64,000 nt of DNA from Tretioscincus oriximinensis (GCA_022410635.1 JAJVDF010000167.1:1010473-1074472), one strand, 5' to 3'; positions 10,785 through 23,830 are shown, counted from the first letter of the stretch. Program-made: numbers and translations. Notes: a model not told the origin generated them from the letters alone.

Positions 10785-13700
10785 ACAAGATCGTGAAGCT
10801 GTGCTCCAGTCTCTCAGGCTCCCAAATGTAGTTCTGCAACAAGGAGCTGCAAGATATCTTTCCATATATGTAGGGAGACTTATATGTAGAGCGAAAGTGT
10901 TTTCTCTAAGCTTAAAATGTTTTTTTCTTTAAGCTGAAAACATTGTAGTAAAGAAAAATACAGGTTTTAAAACTTGTTACAGCCTTACTTAAATCTACCC
11001 AAGAATAGCAAGAAGTAAGCAATTACACTTCTGGTACTTCTGATCTACTTGCTTATTCTCTTAGTGCCATTAAGCCAAATAGCAGAAAAGCCCATCACCA
11101 TCATTTAAAATTATCGTTTTATCCCACAATGTGGGGTGTCACAATAAAATCATTATAAGTACATATAAAGACCTTGCTGACTATTCTTCAATTCCCTCAG
11201 ATACTTCACAGCTTTCTAGTAGCAGTTGGAGGAGGGAGGAACTGTGGGCAAGTTGGTTGCTGTTCTTCACTCCCCTGACAAAAAAGAGTAATTTGAAGAG
11301 TTCTATTGAGGGAGGAGCCACCACAGAGGAGGAACTACCGCCACATAGCAAAATATGAACTGAACTAATATAATAGGACAAGTATGAACACAAAGGAATC
11401 TTCTTGCTTAATGGCACCACCAGCAGTTAAAATATTGGAGGCATAATCTTCCAGTAGCACATATGGTTTATATAGCAACCAAGAAAGATCTGTCTTTTAC
11501 AAATATTTCTGCAATAATTACTGCTGCATTTTATAACTAGGAACATTACAGATTAACAACATGCATTTTGCATGATATACTCTATATATAAGTTAAACAA
11601 ATTGGGTGACAGTATACAACTTTCTCAGACTCCTTTCCCAATCTTGAACCAATCAGTTATTTAATTTTAACTATTGCTAAAGTCGGGAGAAAGATAAGGA
11701 AATCTTATGCTATTCCCATACCTTTGAGAACTTGCTACAGTTTGTTGTGATCCACATAGTCCAAAGCTTTAGCATAGTAAATAAAACAAAAATAGAGGTT
11801 TTTTCCTGGAAGTTATTTGTTATCTCCAAATCCAGCAAATGTGATTTGATCTCTAGTTCTTCTGCATCCTTTGAAAACCAGCTTACACTCCTAGTAGTTC
11901 TCAGTTTATGTATTACTGAAGCCTAGTGTATAAATTCTTTAGCACAATGTTGCTCATGTGTAACATGAGCACAATTGTTTGCTAATTTGTGTATTTTTTC
12001 GCATCACTCTTTATTGTGATTGGAATGAAATTAAGATGTTGCCAGTAGTGGGTTCCTAAAGTGTATCCAGCCATGGAAAAAAGTATTTGAGATGTTTTAT
12101 GTTTCTGTACTGATCTGTGCTGATCTGGAACTGTGGATCCAAATCAGATAGGTGCCAGTCCTATTCTAGCAGTCTTTGTTTCTGACCTCAGACCTCCTGG
12201 CGAACAATTTTGGTAGCACATCAAAGGACACAAATTGGATCAGGAGGCATGTTACACTTTCTGATCTAGAAAAGGCTCTGTCTCATACAGCTAGAGCACA
12301 TCTCTTCTAGTACGCATCAGCATGGAAAGGCCAGGAAAAAAGTAAGTGTAGAAAGTCTCTCTCTGCAGTCTTTGTCATCAACATTCTGGGTTCTGCTGTG
12401 ATTTAAAAAAGACCCTAGAACCAAATTATGTAAATAAGAATGGATTTCCTGTGAAACTGGGAAAAGGTCTATGATGTTTAAAATTATACTATTCATTAAA
12501 GAAATCCCTTTAAAAGTCTTGTTTTTGCCAAATGAGTAGAGCAGGCACAGTCACAGAGAAAGATGGTGTTATGCAGTATTCCAAGATCATTTTTCCTTAT
12601 ACAGCTTCTTTGCATTTTATAAAAGGTTCCTAGGACATTGGGAGAAAGTGATTATTTACACCAACTTGCCACTCTCAGCAAGTCATACACATTTGTAAAC
12701 ACCATTTATTGAATAACATCAATAAAATGAAAAACGGCTCTTGTAAGGATCCTAGGAAATAGTTTGTTTTAACAACAACTTGGCTGACAAAAACCTTCTG
12801 ATGTTAAGTCCTTTGCAATCTTCTGTTCTTCTGCTTTTATTACCGTGCAATACAAGTGAATAACACTAAATAAATTCAATTTCAGCAACATACAGCTTTT
12901 CATCAGATAAAAAAATGTAAGACTGAGTGGGCCTGGATCTCATCTGGTCTTCATTTTCTCCTAATTTATAATCAGGAAATCCATTTGTACATGCCATATA
13001 ATTTTTGTGCTTTCTAGTGGCTTGCGGAACGTAACATTCTGCACACAAGTCACATTTAAATTGATAACTGTCCAGGCGAAGTGTAATTTTAAAGTACAGG
13101 ATAAAGAAAGGGTTTGATCTCTATATTAGAAGGACTATACCAATTTTGTTGGTGCTGGGTTTTCCTGAGTTGTTTTGCGTTTGAATTTAACAGAGACTTC
13201 TTCAATTCACTTAAGTAAAGGTGCCTCAGATGAGGCCAAAGCTTTCAGTGTACAGAGGAGGATGCGGTTTAAGCATCTAGATTAAATGTAGACTCTCCTT
13301 AGCTGCAGGCCACATGCATGTATTTATCATTGATTTTCAAATGACGGGTTTATATATCATTGGTTTAGAGTCCACAGCCTTACATTCCGGGACCTATACT
13401 CTGCCAAAAGCATAATAATTTGGTGGCTGGAAGGAGAAACAGTCATTATATGGCTCCAAATTGCTATCTGGCACAACATGCCAAGAACAGCAGAAATCTA
13501 CTGGTAAGGAGAAGATTGCAGTTGCTCTTTAAAATAATTTGATGTTCTAAAAATACAAATGCAGGAAATGTCATCACGTTTCAAAATATTTTACGTTAGT
13601 AGATAAATACATAAAGTTATATGATTAGTTTTCCAAGTGCCATGGTATCTAAATAATAGGACGGCATTCCTACCGCTAAGTTTTTGTATTAAATGAATTG

Positions 13701-14810
13701 TTTTCATCTGATAAAAAAGAATTTTGCTTGCCACCCAATTTAGATCCCCTTCTTAAAATAACAAGTGGAAAACTGAAGACCACTGTAAGCAATAGACAGA
13801 TGTTGACACACTCCTAAAAATACTTCTCTAGCTATTTTCATATTGTGTGGATTTATTTTTGCTTGCATGGATGCAAGAATTCTGGATTATCCCACTAAGT
13901 ATTCTTGTATCATATTCCGTGATGTAACAGAACATCAGTTTAACTTTACCACAATAAAGCAGCCTTTTATGAAGATAGCTGTACCAATCAAAGTTCCCTG
14001 CCTTGTTGTATACAGGTAAAACAAATAGTTTGTTGACTGATTACAGGAAACAAAGTGCGTGGCTATTTATATATTTATTTATTTTAAACATTTTATTATT
14101 ATTCTGCATTTAAGAAGACAATAACAAAACACTGTTAATTCCACAAAGAAGATTTTCAGCATAATTACATCATCCTAAAATGTATTTCATATGGCTTTTT
14201 CAAACAATTTAAAAGCATTTTCTAAGTAGCTTTTTCATGAAAATCAAAGGTAAGCGTGTTAAAGTATTAATTTACAGTATCGTTTCTATTCATTTGTTTA
14301 AAAATAAGTGGAATATCTCGGTTCAGCTTGCAAGAATATTTAATTACCTTGCTATTAATAAATCAGAAATAAACCTATTTTACTGTCTTGTTGTCCAGTT
14401 CACTTGACAGCTGAGTGTTTGAGAGGAGAGGGAAAACAAGAGGATATTTTAAAAGGGAGAAAAGAGACTCCCTTCCGTATTCAAGGCAGATTTAATGCTA
14501 TTACACTGCTTTTTTAGGGCTGTAAATCATTGTTTCTGCATTCTGTGACTCCACATTCAGTTAAAATTCTTAACTGAATCATAGGGTACTTAAAAGATAA
14601 CTTGCTTCAATGGCCTTGAAAATATGCCATTTGCTATAAAGATGCAAACTATGGAGACAAGAGCACAGCAGGTGCCTTTTGGGTTAACAGTCNTTGGGGA
14701 AAAGTCAACTGTGAGTATAAGCTTCGAGTGAGTTTGAAAACCACTTTCCAAGTAAATGCATGTGGCCATCTTCGTTGTGTCCAAATATATTATTCTTTTT
14801 CTTCATGTTC

Positions 14811-14889
14811 CTCATTCCTTCATTTCTTTTTTTTTCTTTTAATTTTCTCTTGCCCTCCCTTCTTTTCTCTCCTTCTCTTCTTTTTAGTG
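14811..14889. repeat. Polypyrimidine tract
   Basis: About 80 bp are almost entirely C and T on the plus strand, in a tttctttt/ctccctt pattern. Reading frames through it are low-complexity artefacts (Phe/Leu/Ser on plus, Lys/Arg/Glu on minus). Confidence 0.8.
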
Positions 14890-15630
14890 GCATTCATGGG
14901 CGAGAAGGAGGATCCAGCTTTTGGGTGTTCAGAGCGAGTGCTAATTGTAGTGCTGTGCCAGCATTTATCATTGTTATTATTGCAGTTGCAGAAGAGAAGC
15001 ATTGATTCTGAAAGCACCAAATTAGCACAATACAGAGATGCTTGAATGTCAGCATGTAAAGCCTTAAAAGCAAGAGACAGCACAGATGAGATAGAGGGTA
15101 TTTTCAAAATCACAACCAGCTCCTCCTGCTGAAATCACCATTCAGGATGAAACTTTAGAGCTGGAGGAGGGGACCCAAAGAGGGAGAAACATTTAAGAGT
15201 CTTCCTAGTCCTCCTCCACTTTTTCTTTCTTCTTTCTTCTTATTTTCTGGAAATTACAGCCTTGATGTACTTTCCTTTGTTACAAAACAAAAAGCCTGAA
15301 GTGGAAAAAAGTGAGTCAGGGTAGGCAGAATCCTCTTGCATTTGTCCATGAAAACAGCCCAATTCGATAGGGTTTTCTTTTGTTCTTTCTTTCATTCCAC
15401 CCCAGGCGCACCCCTTCTCTGCAGTATTGTCTGAGGTTAGCATCTTCTGCGTATTGAAAGCTTGATTGTGTTCTGTTCACTGTTCAATACTGTACAAGAT
15501 GTGTGGGAAATCCAATCACCTGGTTGTCTTAGGCAACAGAAACTCTTCTCAAGGTCATCAGAATGTTTGTGAGGCTGCCTTAAAAGTTAGTTGTTGTGTG
15601 TGTCTCTTTTTTAAATAGTTGACGTAAACC

Positions 15631-15720
15631 ATCGTGGTACTACGGTTAGAATAGCACTCCAGGGTGAGGGAAAACCCACATTCAGTCCTGAAGCTCCCCG
15701 GTTGAACTTAAATTAGTCAC
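15631..15720 (+). mobile_element. tRNA-derived SINE fragment (family A type)
   Basis: The line gtggtactacggttagaata, a B-box-like acattcagtcc, and the downstream aagctccccggttgaactta resemble the tRNA head and first body part of the SINE at 22938-23258. The body and tail are missing. Confidence 0.5.
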
Positions 15721-16388
15721 CAGCTAAAATGTAAACTTATTTCATAACAAGAAGTTTGTGGTGATAAAACAGAGACGAGTTTTTTTTTAATATTGCCTCT
15801 TCAGTTTAGGAGAATATACATGGAAAATATCGAGTCACGTATTGTTCAAAGAGCTTCATGGCTTCATATTTGAAGATGGTGGAAACCATATTTCTCAGTA
15901 TAATAAGTGTGTGCCAATGCATGTATCAAGTAACAAATGAGTTTTACTTACTAAACAGATTCACATTGCTTTCACTGGCAAAGATCAAGCTTAGTTTGAG
16001 ATACTCAATTGTCAAGCAGAACACCAAGTGATATGTTCTCCTTCCCATGCATGGTATGTAGCATCCAAGGCTGATCAAATTACTTTGATAAATTACTTAG
16101 AAAAATTCCTTTGCCTTTTTGCGCAGTAACTAATAATTTGATTCATTTCATAATACTTCAAAATCAGTTGCCCGGACGCTAACCCTAATGTTAGGACCTG
16201 TCTTGAAGAATGGATGGTAAAGTGGTTGGAACAGCCATATTCCTCACATACGCTGGCTGCATCCCCACCTCTCCATTTCTTCCAATCTGAAAATGCTTTT
16301 TAAAAAATTACTTGCCATTCAGTAGCTTCTCAAAGCTCCAGAAGGCACTGCTGCGGGTCCCTAACTACAACCTGCAGCAGCAGCAAAA

Positions 16389-17082
16389 AAGGCAAATTCC
16401 ATATTGGGGATAATTAGGAAAGGAATCGAAAACAAGTCAGCAAATGTTGTTTTGCCTCTTTATAAATCTGTGGTGAGGCCACATTTGGAATACTGTGTTC
16501 AATTCTGGTCACCACATCTCAAAAGGGACATTTTGGAACTGGATAAGGTGCAGAAAAAGGGCAACAAAAATGATCAAGGGTCTGGAGCACCTCCCTTATG
16601 AAGTCAGGCTGCAACGTCTGGGCCTCTTCAGCTTCGAAAGACGACGTTTGAGAGGTGATCTGATCGAAGTGTACAAAATCATGCATGGGANGGACAGGGT
16701 GAATAGAGAAAAAATGTTTTCTCTATCACACAACACTAGGACCAGAGGGCACGCCTTAAAACTGTTGGGTAGAAAAGTGAGAACAGACAAAGAAAGTATT
16801 TTTTTCACCCAGAAGGTCATTGGCCTATGGAATTTAATTCCTGAAGAGGTAGTGATAGCTAACAGCTTTGATAGTTTCAAGGCAGGACTAGACAGGTTTA
16901 TGGACACCAAGGGTATAAATGGGTACTAGGATGGATGTCTGGATGTTGCCTCCGGGATGGAGCAACAGGCAGGACTCCTGAAATACCATTTGCAGGGAGT
17001 CATGAACAGGTGCATCTGGTGGGCCTCTGTGTGAGACAGAATGCTGGACTTGATGGGCTATGGCCTTATCCAGTTAACCCCC
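16389..17082 (+). mobile_element. CR1/L2-like LINE, C-terminal RT region and 3' UTR
   Basis: The plus strand encodes the end of a non-LTR reverse transcriptase: a [13 protein letters not shown] motif, then Asp-Lys-Val-Gln-Lys, Leu-Pro-Tyr-Glu-Val-Arg-Leu, and [11 protein letters not shown]. These are split over two frames by an indel near 16555. The coding part ends near 16928 in a Lys-Gly-Ile-Asn-Gly-Tyr stop. The 3' UTR follows, with ggatggagcaacaggcagga and atgctggacttgatgggcta. The tail is cut off at 17082, where the LTR-like repeat begins. This is the best-preserved copy of the family here. Confidence 0.8.
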
Positions 17083-17358
17083 AGAATTCCCTGTAACCTG
17101 CCTGGTTGTCTGCACAACAAGAGCCAATGAAATCTTTAGAAATCTATGGTTTACAATTTGTGTAAACCCAGCCCTCCAGTCCTTTATAGAGATTTTCTTT
17201 AGCACTTTAAAATGGAGGCCCTGTCCACATTGTAAAATGGAGGTCCTGTCTAAAGACTTATAAAGCACATGGAAGGCTGGATATCCGTGGCTCCNTGGAT
17301 CAGATGGAAGGTAAACTCAGGAAATAAAACATGGGGATCAGGCCTCTCTGTGCTTTAC
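17083..17358 (+). repeat. LTR-like repeat, copy B
   Basis: Second copy of the repeat at 5838-6172, with the same block order. It contains aaataaaacatggggatca, which could be a poly(A) signal of a solo LTR. It abuts the LINE whose tail is missing. No clean TG...CA ends or target duplication were found. Confidence 0.5.
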
Positions 17359-17714
17359 GTATGACCATAAATCAATCTGGAGATCATTAGTTTGTGTAAT
17401 TCATATATCGTGAATGTCAAATTATGCTGTTACAAGTTAAACAATAATAAAAATAAAAAATAAAAAATATAAAACCTTGATTTAATACCGTGTCACTGAA
17501 GTTGTTTCAATGTTTTGGTGGTGAAGCATTGGTATGTAGCGTGTTGTAGTGTGAATAGTCATGTGGAAGTTTCCATGACAATGTGGATGGGTAAGAAGAG
17601 TCAGCATGCTTCCAGTTTCAGAAAAAGCTGTATTTCTCTATATTGGGGGATGTTCATCAGGAGGTGCCTTGTAACTCTGCAACATGTTCTGTTTGTTTGT
17701 TAGATTTAATATGA

Positions 17715-18345
17715 TATTAATGTAATTCTGATCACCACATCTTAGACCTTGAGCGCACAGAGCCTTATCCTGGACTATACCTTGGAATAAGAGCCTGCCA
17801 ACCACATGCTAGTGTAGACTATCACAGGCCCATGTATGGACAAGCTCTGTCCTGATATGTTAGCCAAAATGAGGCTCCATGTGGACAGGGCCTTAGAAAG
17901 GATTTTGTGGAACTGGAGAAAGTGCAGAAAAGCATCACATCTCCCTTATGAAATCAGGCTGCAACGTTTAGGCTTCTTCAGCCTCAAAAGACAATGCTTA
18001 AGAGATGATCTGACTGAAGTATATAAAATTATGCATAGGTTAGACAAGATATATAGAGAAAAATATTTTTTGTATCACACAACACTTGGACTAAAGGGCA
18101 CTCCTTGAAGCTGGTGGGCAAAAGAGTTAGGATAGACAAGAGAAAGTAGTTTCTTACCCAGAGGATCATTAGTCTATGGACTTCACTTCCAGAGGAGGTG
18201 GTAGTTGCTAGCTGCCTGGATAGCTTCAATATAGGATTAGATAAATTCATGGAAGACAGGTCTATCAGTAGCTATAAAGATGGAAAACAGACAGTATTCC
18301 TGAAATGCCATTTGCTGGGACTCAAGGACAGGTGAGGGTTTTGCA
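17715..18345 (+). mobile_element. CR1/L2-like LINE fragment split by a MITE
   Basis: The LINE family is that of 16389-17082. The line attctgatcaccacatc ends at 17741, and the LINE resumes at 17896 with gattttgtggaactggagaa. In between lies a 148-bp MITE. The rest runs through the Leu-Pro-Tyr-Glu-Ile-Arg-Leu and Lys-Ile-Met-His motifs to a 3' UTR with tgaaatgccatttgctggga. Frames are broken. Confidence 0.7.
17745..17892. mobile_element. Harbinger-like MITE inserted in a LINE
   Basis: The 148-bp element has imperfect terminal inverted repeats of about 30 bp. The left end is gaccttgagcgcacagagcc and the right end, reversed, is ggccctgtccacatggagcc; most differences are transitions. It is flanked by TTA on both sides (17742-17744 and 17893-17895), the TWA duplication typical of PIF/Harbinger elements. 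It carries no coding sequence. Other copies are at 3201-3249 and 48245-48326. Confidence 0.75.
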
Positions 18346-18700
18346 TTCTTCTGCTTAAGAAGAGCCATCCTGGATCAGGCCACAGCCCATCGAGTCCAGC
18401 ATTCTGTGTCACACAGAGGCACACCAGATGCACCTGGGCAGTCCGAAGAGAGGAAAGCAAAATATGGTGCTCCTGTTCGTGACTCCCTGCAAATGGTATT
18501 TCAAGAGTCCTGCCTGTTGCTCTATCCTGGAGGCTACATCCAGACAACTATCTTAGTATCCATTTATACCCTTAGTGTCCATAAACATGTCTAGTCCTGT
18601 CTTGAAACTATCCAAGCTGTTGGCTACCACTACCTCTTCAGGAAGTAAATTCCACAGGCCGATGACCCTCTGGGTGAAAAAATACTTTTGGTGGGAAAAA
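18346..18700 (-). mobile_element. CR1/L2-like LINE 3' end
   Basis: The reverse strand carries the family's 3' coding end and 3' UTR: gatggcgtagcagg-like lines become, on plus, ttcctgaagaggtagtg-like text reversed, and the tail is at aagaagagccatcctggatc. It is arranged tail-to-tail with the plus-strand copy ending at 18345. Confidence 0.7.
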
Positions 18701-18790
18701 ATGCAATTGGTGGGCCCCTGGGTGAGAAGAAATCTTGGACTAGATAGGCTATACCCTTGTTCAGCAGGCTCATCTTATGCTCTTATGCTG
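18701..18790 (+). mobile_element. LINE 3' tail fragment
   Basis: The line gggtgagaagaaatcttgga, then ctagataggctatacccttg and an end with cttatgctcttatg, is the CR1/L2-like 3' tail in plus orientation. Confidence 0.6.
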
Positions 18791-19104
18791 GACTACCATT
18801 TTGGTTCAAGGGGAGGTAACATGTGGCAGGGTTTTTGCAGTGGCACAACAAAACCTTTGAATAACTGTGCTGTTGAATAATGCCCAGGATGTTATTCATC
18901 CAAGTCTGGGTTTAATGAGGTATTCTTTTTTATATCTTCGTGCTGTTTAATAGGTTTGGATATTGTTTTTTCCCAGTGTCAGGTTTCAGGATATTAACTT
19001 ATTCTAATTCATTTTTGTTTTGCATCTGGTGAGGACACGTTGTAATATATGACTATATCCACTCTATCATTTTTGTTGGTGATAATGCAATAATTGTCAC
19101 GTTT

Positions 19105-19195
19105 TATTTCATTCATTATTTATATGCTACTTCACTATTCCATCCCCATAAAGCTCAAGGCAACACATAAATACAAACTAATCAAAAGTATACTA
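19105..19195 (-). repeat. L2-type tail fragment
   Basis: The line cattatttatatgctacttc, then ccataaagctcaaggcaaca, matches the reverse strand of L2/SINE tails. It lies 70 bp before the larger L2 copy. Confidence 0.45.
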
Positions 19196-19261
19196 TAAAT
19201 ACAATATAAAATATTAATTATAACGCAAAATAAACATGTTAATATTACAAATAGGCCAGCA

Positions 19262-20935
19262 GATGGCAGTGTTTATTTGTTTTATTTATTTATATTTATA
19301 CCCCACTCTACACCTGAAGGTCTCAGGGCAGCCAACAATAAAAATAACAATACAAAATTGACATTTAAAACAGTATAGAACAGTATCTAAAAGTGGGAAG
19401 AGAAATAATATTTTTTCAACCAAAGACCAGGTTAAAGAGGTGCATTTTCAGAGGTCTTCTAAAAGAATACAGTGATGGTGGTTGATGCACCTCGAGGGGG
19501 AGACTATTCCATAGACTGGGGGCAACGACCGAGAAGGCTCTACCCCGGGTTCCCTCCCCACTTGCTTTTGAAAGGGGTGGTACAACTAGGAAGCCCTCCC
19601 CTGCAGATCTTCAGAAACAGGCAGGTTAGGATGGGAGAAGGCATTCCTTGAGATATTTGGGGGCCAAGTTTTTTAGGGCCTTATAAATTAAAGTTAACAC
19701 CTTGGATTGGGCTTGATAGTGGATTGGCAGCTAGTGCAAGCTCTTTCAAGACTGGTATGATATGTGTCTGACCAGTTGTTCCAGTCAGCATTCTGCACCA
19801 TTTGCAGCTTCCGAATCATTTTCAAGGGCAACCCCATATAGAGCGCACAACAATACTCCAATCTAGACATTACCAGAGTGTGAATTACTGTGGCTAAATC
19901 ATCCCTGTTCAGAAGTGGCCATAACTGGCAAACTAGAAATAGGTGGAAGAAGGCTCTTCTGGCCCCTGTCTCCATCTGATTTTCAAGTGTCAATGCTGTG
20001 TCCAGAAGCATCCCTAGATTTCTCACCCACCCCTTATAGGGCAATTCTACCACATTGAGTACAGGGCACCTCCCACTTCATGAACTAACACACAGCACCT
20101 CTTTCTTATCTGGATTCAGCTTCAATTTATTGGCCTCCATCCAGTCCATTACTGCTTCCAGGCACTTCAAGCGCCTCTTTTGTTTCAGATGGAACAGAGA
20201 GATAGAGCTGAGTGTCATCTGCATATTGATGCATATTCATAAAGATGTTAACATGGGAGAGAAGACTGAACCCTGAGAAACCCTACAAGTGAGCTCCCAG
20301 GGTGTTGAGCAAGACTCCTTCACTACCACTCTTTGGAAGTAGCCTTGGATATAGAAGCAGAACCACTGCAATGACCACTGCAAACCCCTAAATTCCTCAG
20401 CTTCTCCAGAAGGATACCATGGTCAGTGGTATCAAAAGCCCCTGAGAGGTCTAGGAGAACCAACAGGGTCACATTGCCCCCAATCAGGGCAACCAAGATG
20501 GTTTCTGTGCCATGACCAGGTCTGAAGTCAGATTGAAATGGGTCTAGATAATCTATTTTTTCTAAGCATGTCATGGCCCTTTTCAGTACTTTGCCCAGGA
20601 ACAGGATGCTGGCCACCGGGTGTTAGTTTAACTCTTCTGGGTCCAGGAAAGGCTTCTTGAGAAGAGGGCACACCACTACCTCTTTAAGAGCTGGCAGACT
20701 ACTGCATCCCTTAAAGAAGTATTCACTACTCCCTGGACCCACTTGGTCATACCTTTGCTGGCTGGCTTTTATCAGCCAGGAAGGGCAAGGATCCAGAGGG
20801 CATGAAGTTGGCCGAACCCCAACAAAAGCAGCTTGTCCACATCATCAGGCCACAAAAATTGAAGCTGATTCAAGATAACTGGATCAGACGGTTTTCTGTT
20901 TACTTCCTCTGGCTTTTCACAAGTGTAGTATCCAA
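19262..20935 (-). mobile_element. L2-like LINE, RT domain to 3' end (degraded)
   Basis: Reading on the minus strand, 20616-20323 encodes RT motifs with Asp-Pro-Phe-Gln-Ser-Asp-Phe-Arg-Pro-Gly-His-Gly-Thr-Glu-Thr and Leu-Val-Leu-Leu-Asp-Leu-Ser-Gly-Ala-Phe-Asp. Further on, 20053-19694 encodes the C-terminal part with Leu-Glu-Tyr-Cys-Cys-Ala-Leu-Tyr-Met-Gly-Leu-Pro. The 3' UTR ends in a TTTA-rich tail near 19290. The region between the domains is shortened and frames are broken, so this is an old copy. It is the same superfamily as 52320-52800 and 63283-64000 but clearly more diverged. Confidence 0.8.
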
Positions 20936-21559
20936 TCTCCCATGAATCTGAGCAACTTTGTCACAGCAGATATTGGAGTACAATCTCTTCCCCTGGAAGG
21001 TACATCCTGGAATCAGATTTTTTTTATTGATGTTTGTTTTTCTGCCTTTTCCTTAGGAAATCAAGTAGAAAAAAAAGAGAAATGCTCACATTTGCTCTAC
21101 TTGCTCTTGATTGACTAAAATGTTTCCATTTGGCATCTTTTTTGTGTCAAGATGACCAGCTACCCAAATTTACAATCTTTTATTCTTAGAAAATTTGGTG
21201 TTTTGAAACTATATATGTAAGCAGAACTTTGCAATTGTTTTACAGTTGACTACCTGAGAATAAAATTCAGAGAACTGAAAAATTCGTGTGTTTTCGGTTA
21301 TAGAGCAAATTTTAATCGTTCTCTCATTAGCCACAAGTACTTTATGGCTCGCAATTATAGCATTTTTCATTAGTATTCCTTTGATTTTTAGTTTGAAAAA
21401 TATCAAAGACAATTTAAAAACAATGAAAAAATAGAATAATTTGGTATAGTCAGTTTGTGAATAATTGCAATATTTCTAACTTTTATTCTATTTTTTTTTT
21501 ATTTCAAGGCTAATCGTTACATTTCTTGGGGGGGGGAATCAGTCCATGTCTCTCTTTAA

Positions 21560-21790
<231 letters not shown>

Positions 21791-22937
21791 TAATGTCTTC
21801 CATGATTGATTTCAGAGGCTTGTTTAATTCTTCCGTTGCAAAACTCCTTAGTTTAAGAACAAAGTTTTGTCAGTCTCCTTATGTGTAAACCAAGATGATA
21901 CACTTAAGAGTAGTTTAAGTCTAAGAGTAAAATTTAAGATTTAGAATTTTACTAAATTAAATTTATTACTTCTTCTTTGTGCATGTATCAAATAATTGTT
22001 TTCTACTGAAGTTTAATGGGATTCTTAGTAACTAGGAGACCTAATGATAATTTCAAATACATGTCATTTTAATAGGCCAGTTCCCTCCCTATTTTAGTAC
22101 ATTATTTTTTTCACATTGTGTTTTACATTGTTTTTTACTCTGTGCTCCATTGTACACTTTAGGTGTACAAGGCAAGGTTGCCTCTAGAAGCTTAGGTTGA
22201 AATAATCCATAGTACTTAATCAAAAAGGTGTTTGAAATCCTCAACCTTTTTATCAACCATCAAATTTTATTTATTTATATATCTCTTAATGCAACAACAA
22301 GTTAAAAAACATAAAGATTATAAACCACATATTAAGAAAATGAAATGTTTTCTTTAATTTACCTAACTGGTCTTGAAACATAAGAATATGTTTGAATATG
22401 TTTCTTCAAATATAACCTAGTGAAACATAACATTAGTTGAATCAGGATGATAATGACTGTAATAGGACATTGTTTTGATAAACACAACCCACTCTTACTT
22501 GTTCTAATAGTTTGGTGGAATTGCTATATGGATCATTTCAATCATATGAAATTATACAATATGCACAATGGGTATGTTCAAAGGTTGCTTCTGCCTTTGG
22601 TTTGAACATTCTAGTTCTGCGCAAATTCAGGAAGCAAATGAACTATACTTCACACCAAGCCAGAGTTTGCCCAAATCAGTCAGTTTGAAGCCTGCAAGCT
22701 GAATCAAAGGCTGCAAGCTCCTTAGCCTGAAGTATGGTTAAATGCCATCACGTTCTTCATTCAATTCCTGGTTCACTATGCAGCCAGCACCAATGCAGGT
22801 TAGCTCCTGACAAACCAGCACATAGCCTTATGCCCAACTTTATGTGTGCCCACTGTAGATGCTGCATTGTTTGTTCCAGTTAATTCTTGTGCATGTGTTA
22901 AACTAAAGCAATTCCAGTTTATCGGCAAGAACAAACT

Positions 22938-23258
22938 GAGAGCCAGTTTGGTGTAGTGGTTATAGTGTTAGACTCTTATCTGGTAATCTTCTGTTTCGAT
23001 TCCCCACTCCTCCATGAAACCAGATGGGTGATCATGGGCCAGTCATAGTTCTTTAGAACTCTCTCAGCCCCACCTACTTCACAGGGTGTCTATTGTGGAA
23101 AAGCAACAAAAGCTACATGTTCTGCCCTTTGGTTGGCGGCCACCCTGAGAGCTTCGGGTATAGGGTGGGATATAAGTATAAATAATAAACAAATAATAAT
23201 AGTATGGGTATAGGGCAGGATATAAGTACAAATAAATAAATAAACAAATAATGATAGG
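22938..23258 (+). mobile_element. tRNA-derived SINE, family A
   Basis: The head gagccagtttggtgtagtgg holds the A box, and the B-box region is gtttcgattcccc. The body reads gggccagtcatagttcttta and ctctcagccccacctacttc, as in squamate Sauria-type SINEs. The tail, gagagcttcgggtatagggt then gggatataagtataaat, duplicated once at 23200-23250, is the same as the 3' tail of the L2-like LINEs at 27198 and 7500. This suggests that L2 machinery moved it. Confidence 0.8.
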
Positions 23259-23724
23259 GGATGTCCAGCTCCTGATCTGCTAGATATTTGATTTGTATTT
23301 CCATCAGGCCTATCCACTATTTAGTGTGATCAGAAACATCTGGAGGTTATGTGTATGTCCCTCACCTTCCATGACGTCACTTTTTATATTTCACAGAAAG
23401 GGAATTGTTCAAGTGGCACAACTTATTAGGGAAATATGTTCTCTGAATCTATCTGGCAGAATACATTTTTCTCATCAGCCTACAAACTATTTTGTTGCGT
23501 GCTTATTGTTCACACATTCATTTTTCATATTTTTAGTCCATGCCTATAACTCTGCACAGCTGAAGTGGAAAAAACAACTTAATATTTAATAAATTCATTA
23601 ATTTCTGACCACTCCTTTTACCTCCAGCATCTTCTTTTCCATGTTACATGAAGCACCAGCCTGTCACTAGTTTGAAGACCTTTATTCATAGTGTGAGGGG
23701 AAAATCCATATCGATGCTCCTATC

Positions 23725-23830
23725 CTATCACATTTATTTATTTAAATAACTTCTGCAAACCACCCTTTTCAATGATCAGCTCTCAGTTTACACCAATCAA
23801 AATATCTCTAAAACTATCAGCAATACAACT
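23725..23830 (-). repeat. L2/SINE-type tail fragment
   Basis: A TTTA run, then ctgcaaaccacccttttcaa and an ACAA-rich stretch, fits a reverse-strand 3' tail of an L2-like LINE or its SINE. Diverged. Confidence 0.4.

Noticed and set aside
14705..15113. Several overlapping frames around the pyrimidine tract
   Set aside because: Low-complexity Phe/Leu/Ser or Lys/Arg/Glu translations of the C/T run.
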